Shown here: positions 33,551-42,933 of the stretch, in pieces
How positions within the stretch are numbered: position 1 is the first letter of the stretch
How the letters are laid out: the number at the start of each line of letters is the position of its first letter
Source: Spirochaetota bacterium
GTDB taxonomy: Bacteria; Spirochaetota; Spirochaetia; Treponematales; Treponemataceae
Length of the DNA stretch: 64,000 nt
Direction of reading: 5' to 3'
Assembly (NCBI GenBank): GCA_023398165.1
Contig: JAEWSQ010000005.1
Span: forward strand, 192,523 to 256,522
The notes under the pieces: generated by a model
What the model saw: only the letters and a program-made list of their open reading frames with translations
The model's database searches: none
Told to the model about the DNA's origin: nothing
Translations under genes and position numbers: made by a program

Positions 33551-36166
33551 CTAGTCAAGCAAATAATTATACGAAAGCTCTTCCTCTTCACCAGGTGCGG
33601 AAGATGCGTCTTCAACGAATTCCCCCGAAGGAGACACTAAAGTGCTTTGAGCATTATTTTTCGATTCTTCAAGGTAGTTCGAAAGAGATTCTGTATTCGT
33701 AATGCCTAAAAACGATAAATCCAAAGAAAGAGGAGAAGTATCTTCAAATTCAGGACTTGAGGCACCCGATGAATACTTCTCATCTGCAAGACGGGATGCG
33801 CCGAGTTCTTTTGCATTTTCTCTGTTGGCATGATAGTCACAGACCTTTAAAGGCTGCGTTCCCTCGAGGAAGTACTGTGTTGTAGAGCTTGATCCGCAGG
33901 ATTCTGACAGCAGCAGCCCGGAAACTGAACAGACCGTTGCCTTAACAAGTCCCGTCTGGGGTTCTGTAAAACTCTTATACGGGTAGTTCTCATGAGCCTT
34001 TCTCATATACTCACCCCATGCAACACCCGACAGTGTTGAACCCGTCAGATCCAAACCAAGCGTTTTTCCTTTCTCCCGGAAGCCGAACCAGATTACTGTC
34101 GTTAAATACGGAGTATACCCGACAGCCCAGGCATCTGACCAGTTCTGTGTTGTCCCTGTCTTTCCTGCGGCAGGTATACGGTATTTTTTTCCGTCAGAAC
34201 CAATATAGTCAAACATGCTTCCGTTTTTAGTACCGAAGGACATTGTTCCCATTTGAACCGATTTTGAAAGAATATCGGTCATAATGAAAGCAGTTTGGGG
34301 ACTGATAACCTGAATAGCACTAGCCTTTTTCTTCTGCTCAAGTCTAAGGTCCTGTTCAGGATTGGCAATAATTCTTCCTTTTTTATCTTCCACCGATAGA
34401 ATTGAAAGCGGCGTAACTTCCTTCCCCTGATTTCCAAAAATTGCATACGCCCGTGCAAGCTCTATAGGGCGTACAAGGCAGGTTCCAAGTCCTACCGGGT
34501 ATACACGTATTAAATCCCGGGCTTTATATTCGGATTTGGGAATACCCAGCAATGACGCGGCTCTGTTAATAGCAGCATCAAAGCCTATTCCTTCAAGAAC
34601 CTTCAGCGAAGGAACATTCATCGATTTTGCAAGCGCATACCACAGCTGTACCGAACCCATCCATTCGTCCCTGAAGTTGTTGGGATAGTAGGGAGTACCG
34701 CTTTCATTATAGAAAAAAGTAGGAACATCGGTAATTGTCGTAGCTGCCGTGAATTTTCTTGAATCTATCGCCGCAGAATAATACAGGGGTTTAAAAGTGC
34801 TTCCAGGCTGCAGTCTTCCCTGTGTGGCTATATTGAACACATTCTCGGTACCGTATGTGCTTCCGCCGACGAGCGCGGTAATGTAGCCTGTTTCGTTTTC
34901 AAGCGTAATCAACGCACCTTCAATCGTCGCTTTTTTTGTCTGCTTATTTTTCTCGGCATTGGCTTTGTTTACAACCGCAAGTTTAATATCCTCCATACCG
35001 AACATTAGAGACATAACATCAAGTATTGGATTAATCTCATTTCTGAAAACTGATAATGCAAGCTGCTCATTGCGCTGCTCGGATAATTTTAACTCAGGCA
35101 GATTAAAAACCAGAGAGAGAAGTTCTGTAACCGGTATATAGGTCTGAACCGCGACCGACGATTTTGCATTTGACGATTTCTGGTATTTGTCATTTGCATA
35201 GCGTATTCGATCAGCCATAATGTCCTGGGCTGCGGTCTGGTGCTTCAAATTCATAGTGGTATTGACTGTAAAACCGCTTGTGAAAATATTAACATCGCTC
35301 CCGTACATCATATTGGTTAATTCGTCGAGAACATATGCACTAAACCAGGGAGCCTTGTCATCCCTCATATAGTAGGCGCCAATATTCGTTCTTGTTGGAT
35401 CAAAGTTCAGCCAGTAATTTTCATATGAGGCATCTGCCTTTTCCTGTGTAATAAAACCCTTATTAACCATCTTTGCAAGAACTTCCCGCTGCCTGTTTTT
35501 TGCCTGATTTGGAAATTCAAAAGGATTATTATTCTCAGGAGATGAAAGCAGACTCACAAGAACTGCTGCTTCGGCAGGAGTCATTTCAATCGCATCATGC
35601 CCAAAATAGTGCTTCGATGCTGCCCTGACGCCGTTGGTGCCGCTTCCAAAAGGAACCTTATTAAGATACAGTTCAAGAATTTCCTCTTTAGAATAGCGCC
35701 TCTCCATCTGAAAAGCCCAAAAAAGCTCTCTTAGTTTTCGTGCATATGAAATGTCAGAGCGGTCATCATATAGGTCGCCTGCAATCTGTTGGGTAAGAGT
35801 ACTCCCTCCTCCAAGATTCTGATGTGTAAGCTTTCCATACAGCGCACGTATAATTCCCTTTATCCGAAAACCGGTATGCTGAAAGAAGGTTTCATCTTCA
35901 CGGGAAATAAGAGCATCAATAACATGTTTTGGAAGATCTATAATATTTATTAATTCTCTTTTTTCATTTGCTGCGAATTCGGTAATAAGTTCGCCGTTAA
36001 TATCCAGGAGGCGTGTGGGCAGAGCAACATCGAGTTCCTCAAAATGCTCGGTATTTTTTACATCAGCGGTGGCAGCTAAAAGAAACCCCAGAGCGGTACC
36101 AAAAAGTACAGCAAAAAGAACGGTACTAAAAAAAACAGCTATGGTCCCTTTTTTGATTTTTTCCAT
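33551..36166 (-). CDS. class A penicillin-binding protein (PBP1A-type)
   Basis: 871 residues. One membrane anchor near the N-terminus, then the glycosyltransferase 51 domain (SREDETFFQHTGFRIKGI with the catalytic Glu, GGGSTLTQQIAGDLY, RKLRELFWAFQMERRYSK). The transpeptidase has SxxK in GSTFKPLYY, SMNVPSLK (SxN) and KTGTTQNWSDAW (KTG). It polymerises and crosslinks peptidoglycan at the periplasmic face. The C-terminal 100 residues are acidic and low in complexity. The upstream gene on the same strand ends in a terminator, so it is transcribed separately. Confidence 0.94.
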   Translation of the reverse strand: MEKIKKGTIAVFFSTVLFAVLFGTALGFLLAATADVKNTEHFEELDVALPTRLLDINGELITEFAANEKRELINIIDLPKHVIDALISREDETFFQHTGFRIKGIIRALYGKLTHQNLGGGSTLTQQIAGDLYDDRSDISYARKLRELFWAFQMERRYSKEEILELYLNKVPFGSGTNGVRAASKHYFGHDAIEMTPAEAAVLVSLLSSPENNNPFEFPNQAKNRQREVLAKMVNKGFITQEKADASYENYWLNFDPTRTNIGAYYMRDDKAPWFSAYVLDELTNMMYGSDVNIFTSGFTVNTTMNLKHQTAAQDIMADRIRYANDKYQKSSNAKSSVAVQTYIPVTELLSLVFNLPELKLSEQRNEQLALSVFRNEINPILDVMSLMFGMEDIKLAVVNKANAEKNKQTKKATIEGALITLENETGYITALVGGSTYGTENVFNIATQGRLQPGSTFKPLYYSAAIDSRKFTAATTITDVPTFFYNESGTPYYPNNFRDEWMGSVQLWYALAKSMNVPSLKVLEGIGFDAAINRAASLLGIPKSEYKARDLIRVYPVGLGTCLVRPIELARAYAIFGNQGKEVTPLSILSVEDKKGRIIANPEQDLRLEQKKKASAIQVISPQTAFIMTDILSKSVQMGTMSFGTKNGSMFDYIGSDGKKYRIPAAGKTGTTQNWSDAWAVGYTPYLTTVIWFGFREKGKTLGLDLTGSTLSGVAWGEYMRKAHENYPYKSFTEPQTGLVKATVCSVSGLLLSESCGSSSTTQYFLEGTQPLKVCDYHANRENAKELGASRLADEKYSSGASSPEFEDTSPLSLDLSFLGITNTESLSNYLEESKNNAQSTLVSPSGEFVEDASSAPGEEEELSYNYLLD

Positions 36167-36242
36167 TCTAACAGGTTATGAAACCAGGGGTATTTTGTCA
36201 AGAGGCGGTAAAAAACTCCCTCTTGCTGATACCTTTCATGGT

Positions 36243-36271
36243 AAAAAAAAAGGCCGGTTTAACAACCGGCC
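36243..36271 (-). terminator. terminator before the PBP gene
   Basis: On the minus strand GGCCGGTT, loop GTTA, AACCGGCC and nine T residues, downstream of the exported protein that ends at 36413. Confidence 0.95.
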
Positions 36272-36412
36272 ATGCCCATCAGGCAGCCGGACAGACAATG
36301 GGTGGGAGGGGATTTGTCTGCCCGACATTATATATATCGGTAATACAAAGAAAACCTTGAATACTATTTTTCATTTTTCTACCGTATACCTGAAAAATAC
36401 GAGTATCAGTGC

Positions 36413-37456
36413 TTATTCTTCTTTTATTGAAACGTCGAATAACAGCGATGCCGTGTAGCTTTTCCCTTTGAAGGCCTGAATAACTTTCACCGTTTCAAAT
36501 CCGTCCAGTACAAAACGCAGAACATATTCACCTTCCTGAATTTTATACGGTTTATCAAAATTTACAAGCTGTATGTCGCCGAAATACAAAGAAACACTTT
36601 GAGGAATTGAAACATATAAAAGCGGCTCATTATCAATAAGCTGAATTTGAAGTTTATTTACAAGAGCCTGTTCAATTTTTACGGTCCGTACCTCATTCCG
36701 GTAAGAATCCGATACTATGGAAATATAATGAATTCCTGAAGGCAGTAGAATAGTTCCATTAGTCAGTACAGCCTGCTTCTCATCGATAAAAACAGTATAC
36801 GGTTTCTTTTCCTGCAGATTTTTTTTCTGAATGTCTTTATCATCAGAAACTGTCGAAAGCACGGGCAGGTTTTGGACAGAAGAAGGATCAGGATAAAGAA
36901 CTGAAAGATCAAGAAGCCCTTTGTCAATTACGACAGGTTTCACTTCGACGTCGAAAACTGCTTCGAGTACAGACACAGGGGTTCCCTTCATAACAAGCTG
37001 AAGTCTGAAATAAACATACCCTTCTGAAATATCAACTATTGCCGGGAGCAGCGCAGTATAAGGAGTCTCTTTTAAACCATGATTCTTTATCAGCGGTATT
37101 TGAAGATTGTAACTCAGTTTTCCGGGGAACGTATCGAGGTACAGTTTATCCCCTTCATAATCAATTATTGTGCCCTCCGCTTCCGGTTTTACCCCTGTAT
37201 ACACCGAATATGCTATTGCATCCCTGTATTCAGCCGCAGCTTTGGGAATTTTAACTTCAAGCGAAAGCGCCTTTAAGAAAAGAGGATTGGACGGAAGTTT
37301 AACGGCCAGCATATCATTTACTGCAAGCCGGACTTTATGAGAGGAAATTTCATCTTCCATTTCGACCATGACTGTCTCATGAACGCGGAACATGTCTTTC
37401 GCGCTGCAGAATAAAGAAAGAGAAGCGAGGAGCACTATTAAAACACTCTTTTTCAT
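36413..37456 (-). CDS. exported protein of unknown function with a PEGA-like end
   Basis: 347 residues with a signal peptide (KKSVLIVLLASLSLFCSA; a lipobox-like SLFC is possible). The rest is predicted beta-rich. The last 70 residues (LLYVSIPQSVSLYFGDIQL, then a GEYVLRFVLDGFETV segment) resemble PEGA-type repeats that occur in surface proteins. It follows the M23 peptidase gene by 4 bp, so it likely acts in the same envelope process. Confidence 0.6.
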   Translation of the reverse strand: MKKSVLIVLLASLSLFCSAKDMFRVHETVMVEMEDEISSHKVRLAVNDMLAVKLPSNPLFLKALSLEVKIPKAAAEYRDAIAYSVYTGVKPEAEGTIIDYEGDKLYLDTFPGKLSYNLQIPLIKNHGLKETPYTALLPAIVDISEGYVYFRLQLVMKGTPVSVLEAVFDVEVKPVVIDKGLLDLSVLYPDPSSVQNLPVLSTVSDDKDIQKKNLQEKKPYTVFIDEKQAVLTNGTILLPSGIHYISIVSDSYRNEVRTVKIEQALVNKLQIQLIDNEPLLYVSIPQSVSLYFGDIQLVNFDKPYKIQEGEYVLRFVLDGFETVKVIQAFKGKSYTASLLFDVSIKEE

Positions 37457-37460
37457 TTTC

Positions 37461-38378
37461 CTATCCCTTTATTATTAACAGAGGGTCTACAGTCTTCCCG
37501 TCAACCCAGATTTCAAAATGCAGATGAGCGCCTGTCGATAATCCTGATGAACCGGTCTCCCCTATTACGGCGCGGGAATACACAATATCGCCTGCCTGTA
37601 CAGAAATCCTGGACAAATGCGCATAAAAACTCCGGGTTGCAGAATCATGCTTAAGTATTATGAAATTACCGTAAACATCCGAATACCCGGTTTTTTCCAC
37701 TGATCCTGACTTACACGCGGTAACCGGGGTTCCCTCGGGGGCTGCAAAATCAACTCCATCGTGGAATTTTAATTGTCCCGTTATTGGACTCTTGCGCATT
37801 CCGTAGTTTGAGGTTAATACTCCATGAGACAAAGGCAGCTGCAGAGCGGAATCAAGGAAGAAAGCACGTTCAGTGGAACTTAACCGCGCATTTTGTATAA
37901 AATAATACTTTGTACCGTTAAAAGTATAGCATGAAAATTCAGAGAGTGCCAAGTATTTTTCTGCAAGAAGAATTTCCAATGGAGTTTTCGGATCCGAGGG
38001 TAAAAAAAGGCCTGGACAGGTCGGCAGGAGCAATACTTTCCCGTCAAGTGAAACATCATTGCCGTTTATCCGGTTTAATGTGGCTACCGTCTCATACGGC
38101 AGAGTACAGCGGGATGAAATTGTAAGAAGAGTATCGGAACTGGTAGACGTGTACGAAAAAAACAGGGGGATGATCTGTTCACTGGAAGAGGCAATGAGTT
38201 TGTATGAATTTTCAACTTCCTGTGAGAACTGTTTGAATAGAAGATTTTTAGAAGAAAGTTCTGTTATGACAGGATACATGGAATTCTGACTGTATAGCGA
38301 AACGCAAAAAAAACAGATAAGAACTGATAAGAAATTCTTATTTCCTTTTATACACAAAGGATACGGTTCCATATACAA
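37461..38378 (-). CDS. M23-family murein endopeptidase
   Basis: 305 residues. A hydrophobic N-terminal segment (FLSVLICFFCVSLYSQN) is a signal peptide or anchor. The middle carries a LysM-like stretch (SRCTLPYETVATLNRING). The C-terminal peptidase M23 has FHDGVDFAAPEG, where the usual His and Asp zinc ligands are in HDGVD, and GAHLHFEIW. All ligands look present, so activity on peptidoglycan crosslinks is likely. Its first 41 bp overlap the end of the upstream membrane-protein gene. Confidence 0.88.
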   Translation of the reverse strand: MYMEPYPLCIKGNKNFLSVLICFFCVSLYSQNSMYPVITELSSKNLLFKQFSQEVENSYKLIASSSEQIIPLFFSYTSTSSDTLLTISSRCTLPYETVATLNRINGNDVSLDGKVLLLPTCPGLFLPSDPKTPLEILLAEKYLALSEFSCYTFNGTKYYFIQNARLSSTERAFFLDSALQLPLSHGVLTSNYGMRKSPITGQLKFHDGVDFAAPEGTPVTACKSGSVEKTGYSDVYGNFIILKHDSATRSFYAHLSRISVQAGDIVYSRAVIGETGSSGLSTGAHLHFEIWVDGKTVDPLLIIKG

Positions 38379-38751
38379 TAAGCCCGATCAGCAGGGACAG
38401 AATACCGGGAAAGCGGTATCCGTTCATCACTAAACCTGTACAAACGGAGAGTGATAAAAGAATGATAAGACAAAGCACCATGAAACGGACAACGTCATGA
38501 ATTCTGCGTTTCCGCTCATCCTGAGGAACTGTTTTATAAAAAGTATATATTTTTTTAACTGCGGTAAAAACAATAAAAAGAACAACACCTGATGCAATTG
38601 CCAGCGAATATAACGATGGATTTGCGGTTGAAAATTTCCATAAAGGAGTGACAACAAGAAGAGCAAATAAAGCGCAAAATACTACCAACAGTAGTATTTT
38701 AATAAGAAATGAGAAAAACTTAATATACGGTGAAAAAAAATTCCGGCTCAT
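38338..38751 (-). CDS. small membrane protein upstream of the M23 peptidase
   Basis: 137 residues from the ATG at 38751 (AAGG in front; an in-frame TTG lies 12 bp upstream). Four hydrophobic helices: IKILLLVVFCALFALLVV, LAIASGVVLFIVFTAV, MVLCLIILLSLSVCTGLVM and ILSLLIGLIVYGTVSFV. A basic linker (DERKRRIHDVVRF) separates pairs of helices. I recognise no family. The overlap with the M23 gene suggests that the two proteins are made together. Confidence 0.6.
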   Translation of the reverse strand: MSRNFFSPYIKFFSFLIKILLLVVFCALFALLVVTPLWKFSTANPSLYSLAIASGVVLFIVFTAVKKIYTFYKTVPQDERKRRIHDVVRFMVLCLIILLSLSVCTGLVMNGYRFPGILSLLIGLIVYGTVSFVYKRK

Positions 38752-38756
38752 ATACC

Positions 38757-38832
38757 TTAACAAGATCTTGTCCCTTCCGGGACAGCCCTATGTTTTAACA
38801 AGATGCTGTCCCATTCGGGACAGCCCTATGTT
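38757..38832. repeat. two tandem copies of a 38-bp hairpin repeat
   Basis: Both copies begin TTAACAAGAT and end GGGACAGCCCTATGTT; 34 of 38 positions match. Each forms a TGTCCC/GGGACA hairpin. They lie between the ferredoxin terminator and the start of the small membrane-protein gene. Confidence 0.8.
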
Positions 38833-38839
38833 TAATTGC

Positions 38840-38866
38840 AAAAAACCAGCAGTTGAGCTGCTGGTT
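38840..38866 (-). terminator. ferredoxin gene terminator
   Basis: AACCAGCAG and CTGCTGGTT pair across a 5-nt loop; on the minus strand a T-run follows. It is 6 bp after the ferredoxin stop codon. Confidence 0.92.
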
Positions 38867-38871
38867 TCTCA

Positions 38872-39042
38872 TTATTCTTCAATAATTGCTTCTGTGGGAC
38901 AGGCAGCTGAACAAGCGCCGCAGCTCACACAAGTATCAGCATCAATGACGCGTTTATCGTCCTTCTCGCTGATTGCTCCTACCGGGCATTCACCTTCACA
39001 TGCTCCGCAGTTTACACAGGCATCCGTAATTTTATAAGCCAT
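38872..39042 (-). CDS. 2[4Fe-4S] ferredoxin
   Basis: 56 residues, MAYKITDACVNCGACEGECP at the start. Two CxxCxxCxxxCP clusters are intact: CVNCGACEGECP and CVSCGACSAACP. This is the classic clostridial-type electron carrier for fermentative enzymes such as pyruvate:ferredoxin oxidoreductase or hydrogenase. GAGG precedes the ATG. It is a single-gene transcript with its own terminator. Confidence 0.96.
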   Translation of the reverse strand: MAYKITDACVNCGACEGECPVGAISEKDDKRVIDADTCVSCGACSAACPTEAIIEE

Positions 39043-39169
39043 ACTAAAACCTCATATAATGAATTTGTACCATTAAAATACCATAGAAAACCGATAAAGA
39101 CAAGCCGATTGTATAAAAATACCTCTTTTTTTTCCAAACAGGTTGCCCTATGCCCTGTCTTGAGGCATA

Positions 39170-40933
39170 ATGTACAACATGGGTGGAAAACAGCAGTTAA
39201 TAAAAAAGAATCTGTCATTCATTAAGGTTTTGCCTCAATGGGCACAGGATCTTTCATACAAGTACTGTTCAAAAACAGTAAATATGTACATCGTTCACGG
39301 CAACATACGCGACTTTTTGCCGCATACGATGAACGAAGGGGAGTTTTCTTTTAAGAAAATTCAGGAATATATTTCAGATGTTTTATTCGGCAACGGCGAC
39401 ATTATTGCGTACTTTGACCGTTCAAGCGGCGTTACCTTCTGTTCTTCGGCAATGGAAAAAGAATATCTTTCCGTGATGAAAAAATTTTTTCCCAATGCAT
39501 CAGGCGAAGACTTATTATCGCGGAATCCTGAAAAATCATTTGAATTTTTAGAAAAATATTTTCTCATTAATATTCCTCAAAAAAAAAGAATCGTGTTCCT
39601 CATAGATTATGCTGAAACTGTTGTTCCCTATGAGAGCATCGGAGATCTTGATGAGACAGACAGATTTTGTCTCGTGACGCTGAACCGGTGGTCTCATGAA
39701 CCGGTTTTTACCCAGGGCGATGTTTCCATAATCCTTCTCACCGAAAACCTGACCGATATAAACTCGCGTCTTACCTCTTCACCCTCTGTCGTAAAAGTGG
39801 CAATTCCTCTTCCAGACCGTGAACTGCGCACTCTTTTTCTTGAGTATCTGCTGGCGCAGGAATTAATGCTTTTGGACAGAGGCTTAACACCTGAAAAAAT
39901 GGGATCTCTTTCTGCAGGCCTCAATTTATGGCATCTGCATCAGCTTGCAACCGAATCTTTCCAGGAGGATGTTCCTATAAGTCTTGATTTTCTCCGCAAC
40001 AAAAAAAAAGAGATTATTGAAAAAGAAGGAGCCGGCCTGATCGAGTTTTTAGAAACAGAACACGATCTTTCATATGTTTCGGGTCACGATTTTGTTAAAA
40101 ACAGATTTAAAAATGCATCCCGGGCAATAAAGCAGAATCAGCTCGATGTTCTTCCTATGGGATACCTTATAGCAGGCCCCATCGGAACCGGCAAGAGTTT
40201 TTTAGTAAGCGCATTCGCCGGAGAAATAGGAATTCCCATGGTACGGCTGTGTAATTTTTATGCTAATGGAAGCGGAGTTTCTGAAACCAATTTAGAGAGA
40301 GTTCTCAGTATTCTAAAAGCCATGACGCCGGTGGCAGTCATGATCGATGAAGCGGACACCTTTTTGGGAAGCAGAGAAGACAAGCGGGGCGACGGATCAG
40401 GCAGCAGAATCTTTGCCCAGATAGCCTCATTCATGGGCAACACGGACTACCGCGGGAAGATTATCTGGTTTTTAATTACAAGCAGACCGGATCTTATACC
40501 GATCGATTTAAAAAGACAGGGAAGAGCCGAAGAGCATCTTGCGCTTTTTTATCCTGAGAGCACTGACGAAAAAATCGCACTCTTTGAGACCATGCAGAGA
40601 AAGCTCGACATTAAGGTGGAAAAATTTCCCCTGCAGGAAGTTTTTAAAAAAGTCTCGTTCGAAATGTCCGGTGCAGATATTGAAGCAGTACTCGTGAGAG
40701 CAAAGATGGAAGCTGCGATGGATAAACGTGTCATTGTGACAAAGCAGGATCTCGACCAGACAATAAAGGATTTCATACCGCCTGTATATCCGTATGAAAT
40801 TGAACTTCAAAACCTTGTTGCCGTTCTTGAATGTACAAGCCGTGAAATGGTTCCTAAGAAATTTCAAACAATGGACAGAACAAAACTTGCCGCGGAGATC
40901 CGTGAATTAAAACAGCTTCTCGGCACAGTATAA
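39170..40933 (+). CDS. AAA-family ATPase with a degenerate first ATPase module
   Basis: 587 residues; GAGG lies 8 nt before the ATG. The C-terminal half is an AAA module with Walker A GPIGTGKSF (about residue 345), Walker B VAVMIDEADTF, and SRPDLIPIDLKRQGR, which holds the arginine-finger-like region, followed by the lid FEMSGADIEAVL. The N-terminal half resembles an ATPase core (KKRIVFLIDYAETVV as Walker B) but has no P-loop. No protease domain and no membrane helix. It may be a protein-remodelling machine. deoC follows 12 bp later. Confidence 0.82.
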   Translation: MYNMGGKQQLIKKNLSFIKVLPQWAQDLSYKYCSKTVNMYIVHGNIRDFLPHTMNEGEFSFKKIQEYISDVLFGNGDIIAYFDRSSGVTFCSSAMEKEYLSVMKKFFPNASGEDLLSRNPEKSFEFLEKYFLINIPQKKRIVFLIDYAETVVPYESIGDLDETDRFCLVTLNRWSHEPVFTQGDVSIILLTENLTDINSRLTSSPSVVKVAIPLPDRELRTLFLEYLLAQELMLLDRGLTPEKMGSLSAGLNLWHLHQLATESFQEDVPISLDFLRNKKKEIIEKEGAGLIEFLETEHDLSYVSGHDFVKNRFKNASRAIKQNQLDVLPMGYLIAGPIGTGKSFLVSAFAGEIGIPMVRLCNFYANGSGVSETNLERVLSILKAMTPVAVMIDEADTFLGSREDKRGDGSGSRIFAQIASFMGNTDYRGKIIWFLITSRPDLIPIDLKRQGRAEEHLALFYPESTDEKIALFETMQRKLDIKVEKFPLQEVFKKVSFEMSGADIEAVLVRAKMEAAMDKRVIVTKQDLDQTIKDFIPPVYPYEIELQNLVAVLECTSREMVPKKFQTMDRTKLAAEIRELKQLLGTV

Positions 40934-40945
40934 AAGGAGTACTCA

Positions 40946-41635
40946 ATGACTGTTGAAACATTAGCCAGGATGATAGATCACACCTGTTTAAAAGCCTCAG
41001 CTGGAAAGACTGATATTGAAAAGTTATGCAGAGAAGCAGAGTTGTACGGATTTGCAAGCGTGTGTGTTAATTCAAACAGGGTAAAAGATGCTTATTTTTT
41101 TTTACACAATAAATCTGTGAAAATTTGCGCGGTTGCGGGTTTTCCTCTCGGAGCGATGAGTACTGAAAGCAAGGCTTTCGAAGCTGCGCAGGCCGTTAAT
41201 GACGGTGCTGATGAAATTGATATGGTTATATCGGTAGGTCATGCTAAAGAAAAAGACTGGACGTATGTCGAACATGATATACAAAACGTTATTGACGCTT
41301 GTACTGCTGAAGCCGGGAAAAAAAATAAAACATGCCTCGTAAAGGTAATTCTTGAAACCTGCTATTTATCAAACGAAGAAATAATTGAAGCAAGCTTGTG
41401 TGCAAAACGTGCCGGTGCTCATTTTTTAAAAACATCCACCGGCTTCGGAACAGGGGGCGCACTGGAGGAACACGTTCATCTCATGCGTGAAATTGCAGGT
41501 ACTTCCATGGGAGTGAAAGCCAGCGGAGGCATAAAAACCCTGGAAAGCGCCTTTAAAATGATCAATGCCGGAGCAAACCGTCTAGGGTTATCATCCGGCA
41601 TTGATATAATCAAAGAGCTTTCTGCCGCCCGGTAG
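40946..41635 (+). CDS. deoC: deoxyribose-phosphate aldolase
   Basis: 229 residues, full length. DHTCLKASAGKTDIEKLC, VAGFPLGAMSTESKAFE, DEIDMVI, KVILETCYL (lysine that forms the Schiff base is the one in HFLKTSTGFG) and GVKASGGIKTLESAF are family signatures. The enzyme cleaves 2-deoxyribose-5-phosphate to glyceraldehyde-3-phosphate and acetaldehyde in deoxynucleoside salvage. AAAGGAG precedes the ATG. Confidence 0.96.
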   Translation: MTVETLARMIDHTCLKASAGKTDIEKLCREAELYGFASVCVNSNRVKDAYFFLHNKSVKICAVAGFPLGAMSTESKAFEAAQAVNDGADEIDMVISVGHAKEKDWTYVEHDIQNVIDACTAEAGKKNKTCLVKVILETCYLSNEEIIEASLCAKRAGAHFLKTSTGFGTGGALEEHVHLMREIAGTSMGVKASGGIKTLESAFKMINAGANRLGLSSGIDIIKELSAAR

Positions 41636-41668
41636 TAAATTACTACAGCAGCATCAACTGGTAATCCT

Positions 41669-42865
41669 TTATTTTTTTACTGTCTTAGCAGCCTTTGCTT
41701 TCGGTTCTGCTTTTGTTTTTGCTGCCGGTTTTGCAGCAGGCTTGGCAGCTTTTGCTTTCGGTTCTGCTTTTGCCTTTGCAGGTTTTGCGGCAGCCTTTGG
41801 AGAGGTTTTTGCTTTTACAGCAGTCTTTGCCTTCGGCTCTGCCTTTGCCTTCGCTGCCGGTTTAGCTGCAGTCTTTACGGCGGGTTTTGCTTTTGCAGCA
41901 GGCTTTGCTGCCTTTGCTTTCGGTTCTGCTTTTGCCTTTGCAGGTTTTGCGGCAGCTTTTGGAGAGGCTTTTGCTTTTACAGCAGTCTTTGCCTTCGGTT
42001 CAGCTTTTGCCTTTGATGCGGGTTTAGCAGCAGTCTTTGCCTTGGATTCTGCTTTTGCAGCAGGCTTGGCAGCTTTTGCTTTCGGTTCTGCTTTTGCCTT
42101 TGCAGGTTTTGCGGCAGCCTTTGCGCCAGCTTTTGGAGCAGCTTTTGCTTTTACAGCAGTCTTTGCTTTGGGCTCTGCTTTTGCCTTTGCAGCGGGTTTA
42201 GCTTTATCAGAACCATTCAATACCGGTTCTGCCTTCTTTGTTGCTGTTGTTTTATCAACAGATTCTGGATTTGCTTTTTCAGCAGCTTTAGTTTTCACCT
42301 TTCGTGCTCCTTCTTTGTTCGGCCAACTCAATTCCTTTACTACTTTATCAGCCAATGTATCGCTTACCTTTTTTGAATCAGCAAGCGGAATATTTGCATT
42401 TTGATTAAATGTCTTTTGCAGAAGTGATGAAAGAGTGTCCTGTATTCCCGGTTTTGCAAAAACGATGAATGAAAAATTCAATCCTGAAGGTTTAAGAATG
42501 GTAAACGAAGTCATTACCATCTGGGGTTCTTTGCTGTACATAATCTTATACTGATTACGGCAGGTATAAATTTCAAGATCATGAAAACGAAGCGGTATTT
42601 GAAATTTTGACGGACGTACATAGGGTTCCTGCGCCTTCATCGTATAGGTCGTCGGCTCCACAAGAATATAGATCTTTTTTCCATTCGACTGGAATGTAAT
42701 TGAATCTCCTGAAGAATAAAAATTCTTTACTTCTGAATATGAAATAATCTCGAGTATAGTATACGGAGTGTCACTCATAAAAAAACCTGATATTACGTAT
42801 CCTTCATCTTTGGGAAGCATATTCTGTTTATATGCCTCATATAAATCCATTGCCTTCACATCCAT
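41669..42865 (-). CDS. protein with a long Lys/Ala/Pro-rich (histone H1-like) repeat tail
   Basis: 398 residues. Residues 1-200 seem globular, a mixed alpha/beta domain starting MDVKAMDLYEAYKQNMLPK; I recognise no family. Residues 210-398 are almost entirely A, K, P and E in three long repeats of about 54 residues, each with AKAEPKAKTAVKAKASPKA followed by AAKPAKAKAEPKAKAAKP. Such tails bind DNA in H1-like proteins. Reading the other strand gives a false F/A/G-rich frame. No signal peptide. Confidence 0.7.
   Translation of the reverse strand: MDVKAMDLYEAYKQNMLPKDEGYVISGFFMSDTPYTILEIISYSEVKNFYSSGDSITFQSNGKKIYILVEPTTYTMKAQEPYVRPSKFQIPLRFHDLEIYTCRNQYKIMYSKEPQMVMTSFTILKPSGLNFSFIVFAKPGIQDTLSSLLQKTFNQNANIPLADSKKVSDTLADKVVKELSWPNKEGARKVKTKAAEKANPESVDKTTATKKAEPVLNGSDKAKPAAKAKAEPKAKTAVKAKAAPKAGAKAAAKPAKAKAEPKAKAAKPAAKAESKAKTAAKPASKAKAEPKAKTAVKAKASPKAAAKPAKAKAEPKAKAAKPAAKAKPAVKTAAKPAAKAKAEPKAKTAVKAKTSPKAAAKPAKAKAEPKAKAAKPAAKPAAKTKAEPKAKAAKTVKK
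41672..42215. repeat. DNA repeats encoding the Lys/Ala-rich tail
   Basis: Three near-identical units of about 160 bp, each made of shorter GCTTTTGCCTTTGCAGG-like submotifs. Unit number probably varies among strains. Confidence 0.75.
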
Positions 42866-42933
42866 AGCGGGCTCCTTTTATTTAGAAAAAAATCACCTGT
42901 GCATAGTATAGATGCACTATTATAAAAAAGCAA

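Noticed and set aside
41742..42404. 220-codon frame rich in F, A and G
   Set aside because: It is the complement of the Lys/Ala-rich repeat tail; no signal or start support.
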